Shown: in pieces, positions 46,601-56,215 of the stretch
Layout: each line of letters starts with the position of its first letter
Numbering within the stretch: the first letter of the stretch is position 1
NCBI RefSeq assembly: GCF_002104995.1
Contig: NW_024468259.1
Coordinates: 248,001-312,000 of the forward strand
DNA: 64,000 nt
Direction of reading: 5' to 3'
Origin: Linderina pennispora
Lineage: Eukaryota > Kickxellomycota > Kickxellomycetes > Kickxellales > Kickxellaceae
Position numbers and translations under genes: made by a program
The notes under the pieces: model-generated
Seen by the model: only the letters and a program-made list of their open reading frames with translations
Databases searched by the model: none
What the model was told of the DNA's origin: nothing

Positions 46601-49600
46601 CAATCATGCAAGACCCAGCCGAAAATGGCTGGAACCTAGTGTAACCAAGCGAGCCCACGCAAGAAAAATAACGGCAGGTGGATGATAGGTCCGGCTGCTC
46701 AACAGCGTCCGACACCGAAGTCTCGCGATTGGCAAATAAATCGGCGGCATTGTGGCAAGCACCGCCAGTCGCAATAATAGTACCTTGGACGGTACGATGC
46801 AGTCAGAGGACATGGCGATGAAAATGAACTGCGCGGCAGGCGCAAGCAGAAATGCCGATGTATGCATTGCAGGAGTAGAGCCGGCGCCAGGCTTGCAAAT
46901 CGATAGTATGCGCTTCAGTGTCGGACAAGAACACAGCACTGAGGACCCGAAGATCCTTCCGGCATTGAGGCCATGGATGGATGGGTAGGAGGGCCTCTGG
47001 CAATTGACGAAGGGGGAGGAATGGCTTAATAAGCTGCTGCTTGGTGTCACTTACCCGGTCAAAGCAACTTGGTTTTTTCCTCGAGCAGCGAATGCGATAT
47101 CAGAAATAAAAAGGCAGCGAGGACGGCAAATAGGGGCTCTATGAAGGAAATGAGAAAATGGCAATGTGTCAACGATAGTGGACTAGAAGAAAACCGATGT
47201 GTAGGGAGGCAGAGAAGGCCAGAGAGTAGATAAACAAATCCAGAGATTGAAAAAAACAAGAGCCACTGCAACCACGCTACTTGCTGTGCATTTGTAATTG
47301 AGAGTTTCGAGTACCCGCCAGGCTCACAGGTGTTAATAACGGAACTGCGAGTGAATACAGTTCGACAAACATGGATGAGCCGGTGGTGTGTAATCGCCCC
47401 ATGTCCAGCGCCCCCTTCGTCCCCAGCCTCGTAGTGGACCCCAACCAGGCAAGGCCAAACGAGGTCGTGAGACCAGCATGTACACAAGTTTACTCATAGC
47501 TGTGCGGCCAAGCCAGTGGCCCGCGCTTGACGGGCCTTTTTCGACAGTGCTTTCTTTGTTCTTTGGCAAAATCGTGCACGGGGTTACAAGCAGGAAGAGT
47601 GGCAGTATAATGAAGCAGGGGCTACCGCTAGTTCAACTGAGCCAGGCCTAACAGCAGCGCAGCGCAGCCCACCCACCGACCACCCCGTTGACCCATCAGC
47701 CTTGCCAGCTGCCGACTGATTCAGTCCAGGCTTTGATAGGCCAGATCTCTGTACTGCCAGAACTTCCGGACCGCTAAGCTAGAGAATCAATGGTATACAT
47801 ATAGAGTTCCATGGATTCGACAGGCTAATCTGCCAGCTGACTAGCGATGTATGGAGGTACGAATGGATAAAGACCGAGTGGTGTCCCATAGAATGTGTAT
47901 ATGGCTGGCAATGGCCTCTCGTATTGAGAGAGACGCCAATAACCAGGGCAACCTCCATAAATAAAGAGCAGCAATGCGGATATCACTTACAGTCTCGGTA
48001 GAGGCTTGCTTATGCGGCGGCAGTTGGTTCAAGAGCAAAAGGAAAAAAAGGGAACTCTCGAGCAGGGAGCGAAATGAGGGATAGAAATTTTAAAATGGCA
48101 GGATTGGGATGCGGGCAAATGAGTGGGCTGGGCCGTGCTTGCTACCCAGTCCTATATAAAACAACCGTAGAACGCACCGACTGACTCGGACGTAGGGTAG
48201 GGTAGCTGCGATAAGAGAAAGGAGGGTGAAGATTGGTTTGGCGAGGGGCCATATGGCAAAAAAGACTGGCAGCTGCATCATTGCCACAAATCCATGATGA
48301 ACCGAGCGCCAACACTGCATCGCCAGCCTGCCATCCAGGACAGCAGAATCCTTTCTGTCAGAAGGAAGAGCAAATCGACATGGAGTTCCGCGTGTTCCCA
48401 ATCTGTATTACATACCCCCCCCTGGTTGCTACCACCCCCCGCACCCTTTTGATGCATACCAGCCTGGTGCCAGCTTCCATGCCGCTCAAGCGATGGCTGA
48501 TTCTAATCCTGTAGACAGTGGAATGTACTCTTTTCAGCGACGCCAATGCACGCCTGAGGACCAGAGAACACCCTTCTATAGATACCAGAGCCAGTTCCAT
48601 GGTGATGTTTCAAGTAGATCTCCTTTTCCTAGTAAACCCCCCACCTATGACAACAACCTCCAATGTCCGTCCAGCTCGTTGCGGCCATTGCGCACTTTCA
48701 GTCAACAGTCATGGAATGACAAAGGTATATCTGAACCACTATGGACTGATCTCTTTGTCAGTGTTGTTGGCCAGGCTAACGATCTGCCTTGGTATGAGGT
48801 GCTCTGTGTTGGTCGGCCACAGGTAATGCGCTTCAGGATGCACATTGTGGCATTGACTGAATAGCGACCTTTATATACGAGTAGATGGCCGTTCCTCCAA
48901 TGACTATTATAGCAAACAAACGCCTGTTACAAAACTGCATATATCAGAGGTCATTTAAACGCAAGACCAATTTGAACGGCGTGGCTGTCTCAGTTGCTTT
49001 GCAAAGCGAAAAAGCACGGTAGCAGATCCTCTAGGAATTTTACTTTGACAGAGGGACCGGCGCTAGTAGCTGGCCGGCCCCACCTGCGCCAATACTCCCA
49101 GATAAGCCCGCTGTCAAGGGGTGCATGTGATTGTGCCCAGCTCCCTCTCTTGCTGGCAGATCCTCTGTGCAAGACCCATTCATGGTTATAAAGGGCGTGC
49201 ATCCATGTTCCAAAACCACAAAACAGGGGCTTGGGTGGAGACAAGTACATAGCGCTGAGCGTGTGAACTGGAGGGCGCGGACCATACAAACCGCTTTGCT
49301 GCAGGTCTCAAACAAATTCGAAGATGCAACAAGGCAGTTTTGCACTCTTGGGCGCCCTCCTTTACTAAATGGAGTGCTGTGGATCCACCCAGGGCAAGTG
49401 AGGGACGTACCACTCAATGCAAGAACGGAACATATAAGCGGTGGATAGAGCGCTGCTGGTTGGCTGGCGCTTTGTGAGTGGGCAGTTCATAGCCGTAGAT
49501 TTCGTGCTTATGACTCGCGTTGGCACTGGGGAACAAATGGGTTTCAAGCATGTTGTGGTTCAAATTTAGTATACGCCCAAGCATCGCCCTCTTTGCAGGA

Positions 49601-50606
49601 CTTCCCATCATCACACGACGATGCAAATCCTTAGTCGCGCTTGTATGCGCACTGTATCCCACACACCAACGATTCGGTCGCTAACCCCTGCCGACACCAC
49701 CAGCTGGCTAGAGCCTTCCACTGGCAGCTTCAAACACAAACAGCACACTTGTAAACTGTCTGTTCCCAGAAACCATGTGCGCCATAGATGACAGGAAGAT
49801 GACATGTTGTCGCATCCCTTGCATCCAAATAAAAACAGAGACACATCGGTCGGCTCGATACGTGCTGCTATAGACCGTTAAACTCCAGTTCGGAAACGAA
49901 ATGCACCAAAAAGCCTGCAGCTTAGCAGGATGTACTGCCGTTTGCTCCTACAAGTGTATACTCCAGAGGCAATCCGCCAAAGCTGCAGAAGGACGCATAT
50001 GCACATTCACATTGCTGCCGCTGTAGGCAGTATGCGTAGGTATCAGCCGCCCCACCTGACCTGTCTTGTGGCGGCAGTACTGGAGGGGCATCGCTACAAA
50101 ATTCTCAACAGTCCCTGTTCCCACTGTGGCCAGTGCTGTAAAACTGCATGCTGCGTTGGCTGCTCCTCTGGCTGCATGCATGGCAGCAACCACCATTGGC
50201 CATCGTCCAGTAAGCAATACTTTGGGCACTGCCAAACGATTACCACAGCACTTAGGTCAGAGCCATGCACGAATATATTAACGATCACCAAAAGCTGATG
50301 CATTCTTCGCAGAAGCCAAACGAGGCGTCCGCTCGCGCCTCTCAGGTCATGCGTGGCGGAAGGGAATGCCAGCATGCGGCATAATGGCAACTCCCGGCCA
50401 ATCGGCGTGGCTAGTTTCGAGGTGATTGCATATCACACACATCCTATCAATATACTAGAATTGCTCTGCTCGCAATGCGAGCTCGGCTGCTAGTCAGCAT
50501 GGGTTGACACATCGATAAGAGCATCACGGTGAACCGGTCATTTGAACGTGTTGGATGGTTGTTGGTACAGTGGCGATCATGGACATCCCCCACCTTGGTG
50601 GCCTGC
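43678..50606. other. about 7 kb without a recognised gene
   Basis: The longest gene-free stretch in the window, upstream of the FYRN/FYRC gene. Many short frames on both strands, none with a convincing family motif. Notable composition: purine-rich tracts (43.7-44.0 kb, 47.1-47.2 kb), a G8-type run at about 45741, and CT-rich blocks. A weak minus-strand possibility of WD-repeat-like sequence exists near 49.6-49.9 kb (VSAGVSDRIVGVWD) but does not form a gene model. It may contain extended regulatory DNA or decayed sequence. Confidence 0.4.
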
Positions 50607-51912
50607 TCAGCGTAGGCGCTTCAGCGCTGGCGAGCTGCTGCTGGAAGCAGAATCGCCTGCTGCTGCACGCCTCTTGCGCGGGTTCTTTGTTGCCGGAGTG
50701 GTGCCAGAAGTACTGGCAGCAATGGCCGTAGAACGACGGAACCGTTCAGGAATACTGCCTGAATCACAGAGTGACTGGAAAATGAGTCTGAAGTTTAGAA
50801 CTGCTGCGAGATCGCGGTTCAAGAGCCGAGACGAATAGGCTCGCCTGTATTGTGCCATGGTCTGCTTCATCTGATGGCATCTTCGCTGCTTCGCGTGCAG
50901 CCTTCTTGGCCAATTCCTCGCCCTTTTCTGCTGCTTTCCTTGCCTCTGTTGCTGCCCTCTTTACTGCATTGATCTTGGTAACCTGCTCGCGTGTTTTCGA
51001 AATAAACACCTGCTTGATTATTTGCTTGTCTAAGCGCACATGGCCTGGGATCCATGATGTCCGCAGAGGCAAGCATTGGGGGGGAGACTTGCCAAGCTGC
51101 TCATTCTCGATAAGCTGGCATAGGCGAATATATGCACGCAGATGCTTAAGTGGATTTACCTTGGCATTATAGTATCGGCTGTCTTTGGCGAATCTGTATT
51201 TGGTATCATAGGCATTAAGGACTGGTGCCAGCTTGTTGTAGATTGTAAGCATCGGTGGGGTGAGCACACTGAGATCAGGGCGCCTAGAGGTAGCTGCCTG
51301 GCGGAGCTTCTGTGCAGGTATATAAACATACACTTGACATGCATTATTGAACTCAGCCTTAGACACATTGCCCATTGTACTGTGCAGTGTGTTTTTGCGG
51401 CTGCGAATATCAATCAATTTGGCCAGAATCCACTGTAGGCAAGTGCCATAGTGCAACACAATGTTATTCTTGTATGCTGTCATCAGCTTGGTGTCCACGT
51501 GTGTTGCTACTTGATTCATTTCGCATACAACATGTAGCTCGATATCGCCATTATGTAATAGATAATCATAAATATGATATCTAACTACATCACAGAAATC
51601 TGCGCTCGACAGTTCTGACCTGTCCTTCCGGTTGACGAAATCCTCGGCAGATATGACAGTCTTCGCCTTCAGGTTGCGATAAATGAATAAATAAATAAAA
51701 CGAAAGAATCCCTTTTTCACAAATATTGAAGGGTCAAAGGTATCATCGTCAGCTAGTTGATGGAGTAATATCCATCGTGCAAGCATATATGCATGCTCTT
51801 TGATGATATTGACGCTGTATACAAATTGCTCTGGGCAGGGCAACATAGAATCACGGAAGCCAATACCACCAAGCGATGTCTTTATAACAGTAGTGCTGGG
51901 GGTAATATTCAT
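50607..51912 (-). mobile_element. Fanzor/TnpB-like transposon nuclease remnant, catalytic middle missing
   Basis: Two minus-strand open frames make a TnpB/Fanzor-like protein. The first (50764-51912, 382 codons) has an N-terminal VIKTSL block, a helical RWILLHQLADDDTFD segment, YKNNIVLHYGTCLQWILAKLI, and PLRTSWIPGHVRLDKQII near 51030-51075. These resemble N-terminal parts of fungal OrfB/Fanzor-like proteins. The second (to 50607) has LLNRDLAAVLNF, with NRD at 50811-50819 matching the third RuvC catalytic Asp of TnpB-type nucleases, then SIPERFRRS and a Ser/Lys-rich tail. No RuvC-I or RuvC-II motif and no CxxC zinc ribbon is seen between them in any frame. An internal deletion plus a frame offset near 50865-50900 explains this. 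The element is non-autonomous or dead. Family assignment is from pattern memory and needs a profile search. Confidence 0.55.
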
Positions 51913-53838
51913 TTGAGAAATTCAATAGGCAAGTAAGAAGAGAAATGATGCTGTTCAGTTTTGCTTTATTGCGTATGCATAGCATTAAGAAGTTTTCATT
52001 AAAAATGATCTGGCTTGCATGGTTCTTGGGGCCCTTAGCACTGATACAGTCTCTTGAATCAGTCTATACAGACTGGGTCCATTGTGGCCCAAATACTACT
52101 GCTTACGCATGCTCATAAGACAAATTAATTTATAAAATAAAATCACAAATATTGCATAACTACCAGAAGAGCTATATGGCCTTATTCAATAGGTGCTCAT
52201 AAATAAACATCCTAAGAGTGTTGCGCAGCCGGTGATGACCACCATGATGATGCCATGGAAGTTATCGAGTCGACCGACAATGAGAGCAGCTCTTGTGCTG
52301 AACCAATGGAGATATCTAGTGGAGACCTGTGACCGCTACAATACCAGCCTGTCACCCTGGCTTTACCGATGAGGTCAGATACCGCACAAGATCAAAAGGA
52401 GTTTACAGAGCAAGTCACCCAAACTCGCTTTGAGGTTTAAAAGGGATATTTTTAATTAAAAAGGTTCTAGCAGACAGTCGGACACTTTTGGGCTATAAAA
52501 TCTTATATATAGGTAAAGATATCCGTTCTTGGTCTCTGTATCCAGGCTAACATGGTCAATCGAAAGGAAGCAGCAGCAGGTCTTCTGTGGCATCTGGCGG
52601 CGAGGCCATCAATCTACACAAATCTCGCTTCGTGCCCGGTACACGCAGACAACGAAGAGAGAGCAGCTACAGGCAGATCTGCAATTCCATTGAGAGGCTT
52701 GGTGCAGAGGGAGCTAGTGTAGGAGGCACTCTTCTCCCGTTTATTTTGTCACCTCATAGCAAAGGCGAGTGATTTTCCGGAAGAGAGGTTGCGGCTGAAA
52801 CCTGGCTCCCTCAGTGTAGATCGACGGCGATGTACTAGGTGGCACATATAATGGCATGACAGAGCGCCAGACACGGGATGTGGCTCGCCGATTGGATCGA
52901 CGCAAGACAGGTAGCATCTACATGTTGCGAAATGCTAGTCGCTGCTTGTATTCGCTCCGGCTCCCCTCTTGCCTCGTGGCATGCATCATCAGCTGCTCTG
53001 GTCGGAGCTGGTGGGAATTGTGAGGGAGGTGCCAGAAATTGGTGGCCGAGTATAGTGTGTCCGAGTGGCAAAATCTGCTCTACGGTTTTTTCTATTCGTC
53101 ACAGCGCCCTGGTGTAGACAACCGAATATGCACAGACATCGATAAACAAGTGGCAGGGGTACCCACTGCAGCAGCACGAGCCCGCCTATTGCCTTGCTTT
53201 ATCTTGCCAACAGGACCATTTGGCGGAGGATGCTGAGGGTAATGCTGCTCTTGGCGGCCTGGGTGCTTAGATATGGTTCGGGAGGTAGATTGTGACCTAG
53301 CATAATGATCCGTAGCGCTATGGGGACATAAGCGACTTTGGATGGTAATCTAGGTGCGTGGTAAACAACTTTCTATAAGAGGCATGATAGAGATAGCAGA
53401 AGTGAGTTGGACCTAGGTCCGAGAGCTCGTACTACCTACAATAAAGCCTCTACGTACAATGATAGTGTTTCCAAATCCTCGCCGCGATTCTGCTGCACCG
53501 AGGGATGCGGTTGGGGCACCTTGTCCAGTTAGGGGTGCATCAGCCCTTTTCTCTTTTCATCGGTTCTGCTGCTGTTTGGTGGAGGTATCTGGCCGCAATC
53601 GATGCTGCACGATAAATGTGCACATATGACTGGAGCACAGGCAGCAGACGCCCGGGCAATGCTGTCGTGTGAGTGCATGGCCGTGCCGCAAAAGCAGCAA
53701 GTGTGGTGATAGCATGTGCACCTAGATACAGGTATGTTGCTAGATGCGAAAATTACATTGTTGTTAACCGATAAGACAGCTGGTTTATGTTGGTGCGCAT
53801 ATGGCACGGGTATAGACACGAGGGGTGCCAGTAGCTTC
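51913..53838. other. AT-rich region with decayed-looking fragments, no confident gene
   Basis: Upstream of the transposon remnant the sequence becomes AT-rich (51.92-52.56 kb). A plus-strand acidic fragment (52229-52332) reads DDHHDDAMEVIESTDNESSS and stops. Around 52.55-52.77 kb two plus-strand frames (starting MVNRKEAAAG and continuing into a basic Arg-rich stretch) could be one broken small gene. These may be remnants of another mobile element. A 6-bp-stem hairpin, CAGTCT-ATAC-AGACTG, lies at 52060-52075. Confidence 0.35.
52060..52075. repeat. short perfect inverted repeat
   Basis: CAGTCT, four-base loop ATAC, AGACTG. Located about 150 bases upstream of the transposon remnant's start codon. 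It could be a hairpin or part of an end sequence, or coincidence. Confidence 0.3.
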
Positions 53839-54174
53839 TCACCCCTCCTTCCAGGTGTGGCTGCACTCGGAGTTGCAGCACTTGAAGAAGATGGTTGCTG
53901 GCTCATCGAGGGACCGGAGCTGGATCTGCATAAAGTAGGCTCGTTGGTGCTGACACTTGGGACACGGCGTCTCGATCGAATCGACGTTCTTCCACGCCTC
54001 CTCGCCGCCCAGCACATCGTCCACCTCCTTGCGCTTGAGGATTGTGCGCGAGATCATCTGCCGCCGGATCGGGAACTGGTACGGACACGTCTGGCACACC
54101 AGACACGTCTCGCCGTTCTCGCCGACGCCGTTCTCCACCAGGAGCAGGTTCGAGCACGACGGGCAAAAGTGCAT
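53839..54174 (-). CDS. RPC11: RNA polymerase III subunit RPC11 (C11, TFIIS-like)
   Basis: A 111-residue intact protein of normal family length. It stimulates RNA cleavage and termination by RNA polymerase III. N-terminal zinc ribbon: FCPSCSNLL and CLVCQTCPYQF. Linker: RRQMISRTILKRKEVDDVLGGEEAWKNVDS. C-terminal TFIIS-like ribbon: CPKCQHQRAYFMQIQLRSLDEPATIFFKCCNSECSHTW (in parts), which includes the acidic Asp-Glu hairpin tip needed for cleavage. Divergent from RPL10A with 243 bases between starts. Confidence 0.96.
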   Translation of the reverse strand: MHFCPSCSNLLLVENGVGENGETCLVCQTCPYQFPIRRQMISRTILKRKEVDDVLGGEEAWKNVDSIETPCPKCQHQRAYFMQIQLRSLDEPATIFFKCCNSECSHTWKEG

Positions 54175-54417
54175 TGCTGACTGAGGCTGTGAATCGGGGG
54201 GGGGGGACGAAAAGCAAAAGAGAGCAAGGTGGGCGAAAAGTGTGGCTCCAAGAGCACGAGAAAAGGTCGGGCTTTGGCGGCATAGCCAATCACGGCTGTG
54301 TCTGGGGGAGGGAAAGCGCCAGCTGCGGTCAGCTGCTGCCTAAGGCCAGCCGTGATCCACGGCGCCTGGTGAAACGCCCTTTATTTCCCAACCCCCGATT
54401 TTCGAATCCATCCAAAA
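54175..54417. promoter_or_regulatory. shared divergent promoter, RPC11 / RPL10A
   Basis: 243 bases between the divergent starts of a Pol III subunit gene and a ribosomal protein gene. A poly-G tract occurs near 54196-54205, and GC-rich blocks follow. Coordinated expression of the two growth-related genes is plausible. Confidence 0.5.
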
Positions 54418-55402
54418 ATGAGGTACGTCGACGGATACGCCGCGGAAATAGTGCGCCGGAGCTGCTGGAGTCGCTGACGGATTTTCTTTGTGGGTGACGG
54501 ACCGAGGCAGGGGCATGCGCGCAGAGGGCAGAGGCGGCAGACATTGGGCCGGAATCGGCATTGGCCTGTGTGCACCCTCAGCCTCGGCACCTTCAGCCTC
54601 AGCACCTTCCCACTCAGCAGCAACCAGCACACGCACATTCGCACATATTCCCATGCATGTACGCGTCTATGCACGCCTGTGCACCAAAGAGTCCTTTCAC
54701 ACAGCCTAATTCACCCCACTCTACAACCACTGCTTCACCACACCCTGTAGCGGAAGCAAGATTCAGGTTGCTGCTGTGCGCGAGGAGGTCCGTGCCCTCC
54801 TTGCTGCGTCTGCCGAGAGCAAGCGCAAGTTTGTCGAGACTGTCGAGCTCCAGATCGGTCTGAAGAACTACGACCCGCAGCGCGACAAGCGTTTCTCGGG
54901 CACCATCAAGCTGCCCCACATCCCGCGCCCCAAGATGACCGTGTGCATCCTTGGTGACGCCCACGATGTCGACAAGGCCAAGGCCATCGACATGCCGTTC
55001 CGCTCGGTCGAGGACCTCAAGAAGATGAACAAGAACAAGAAGCTCATCAAGAAGATGGCTGCTTCGTACGATGCGTTCATTGCCTCGGAGGCCCTCATCA
55101 AGCAGATCCCGCGTCTGCTGGGTCCTGGTCTGCACAAGGCCGGTAAGTTCCCCACCCCCGTGTCGCACACCGACGACCTCACTGCCCGTGCCGACGAGAT
55201 CCGTGCCACCATCAAGTTCCAGCTCAAGAAGGTTCTGTGCCTGGCCGTTGCCATCGGTAACGTCAGCATGGAGGAGGACGAGGTTCTCGGCAACATCATG
55301 CTTGCTGTCAACTTCCTGGTGTCGCTGCTCAAGAAGCGCTGGCAGAACGTCAAGTCGCTGTACATCAAGAGCACCATGGGCAAGCCCCACCGCCTGTACT
55401 AA
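54418..55402 (+). CDS. RPL10A: 60S ribosomal protein L10a (uL1), spliced
   Basis: Ribosomal stalk protein uL1 of the 60S subunit. Exon 1 is only ATGAG (54418-54422); exon 2 is 54751-55402. Joining gives [15 protein letters not shown], matching uL1 N termini, so the 5-base first exon is well supported. The protein has 218 residues, near the usual 217. Motifs: [115 protein letters not shown] at 55714-55719. Its 3' half lies inside an inverted repeat whose other arm is at the end of the window. Confidence 0.97.
54423..54750 (+). other. first intron of RPL10A, 328 bases
   Basis: Donor ATGAG/GTACGT and acceptor CCCTGTAG/CGGAAG. The intron splits a Ser codon in phase 2, typical of ribosomal protein genes with a tiny first coding exon. 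Confidence 0.8.
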
Positions 55403-55796
55403 GCAGCGCATTTCTCTCTGTCCCCCAGCAGCCGTGTCCATCTAGTGGTTGTTTGACGCAGTGGTTCTGAGGGCAGGGCCGGCTATATTCTGGCGACTTC
55501 CGCTCAACTCTTTCACCTGTACCAAGTTCACATTGGGAATATTGTACAGTTACCAAAGCGCGGTTCCTAGTTTCCTCGTCCTTCTTTCGTGTGGCAGCTG
55601 TCCTGTTAGCAGGAGGGCTTGCCACCGGGCGTGGAGCTGGATACCTGTTATCCACCTAGGGCGTGTCTCTTGGGAGCTTTGTAGCTGGTCTCTTTTCTCT
55701 GAGTTGCTGCTCAAATAAACACGCTGTTGGACATAACCACCATGTCGACCACGACTGCAATTTGTCAATTCTATCACCCCCCACCACTGCTGAAGT
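55164..55796 (+). repeat. inverted repeat arm 1 (RPL10A 3' end plus 3' flank)
   Basis: The sequence from about 55164 to 55796 recurs in reverse orientation at 63368-64000; positions pair so that the two coordinates sum to about 119164. The stretch from 55164 to about 55770 is essentially identical at the positions compared, over both coding and noncoding sequence. Differences begin in the CCCCCC run and a C/T change near 55785, and similarity ends at GCTGAAG. The right end of arm 2 is cut by the window, so the repeat may be longer. Confidence 0.9.
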
Positions 55797-56215
55797 CGGT
55801 GCATATATGATGATAGTTGCTGCTGCTGCTGCTGCTGTACCATTTCTAGAAATGCCTTGATAAGCTCTCCATCAGCTGCACGTGGCATTTGACATGTTTG
55901 TTTACAAAACTGTTGGTTTTTTTGTCTATTCGTCCCTCCCTCCCTCCCTCGCCTCCCTCAGTAGGCCTATGTTTAATGACATATACCCCCTTTGGTTCAA
56001 ACAACACATTTCTGTCTGGGCTGTGACAATGCCTTGCTCAACAGAATGCTGCAGTATATAGCCTGCCGCATTGATCCCTCGTCCTTTACTTTGCTTAAAA
56101 CCATCAGCACCTGGGCACCTTCATGCCACCCATCCTGCCACGGCACATTCCCTTACTCCTTCGCCTCTTTGTAAGACATTTCCCTCTCTCCAATACCCTT
56201 TAACACGAATAAACC
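55403..56215. other. RPL10A 3' flank and promoter of the first RGS gene
   Basis: 813 bases. The first part belongs to the inverted repeat. After it a CTG-type triplet run (about 55817-55838), a T-rich stretch and CCTCCCTC repeats near 55940-55960 occur before the next gene. No gene seen. Confidence 0.45.

Noticed and set aside
46604-47050. 148-codon minus-strand open frame in the gene-poor region
   Set aside because: Composition looks random, no domain or conserved signature; likely chance.
54614-55441. 275-codon minus-strand open frame over RPL10A
   Set aside because: Antisense shadow of a highly biased ribosomal protein coding sequence.
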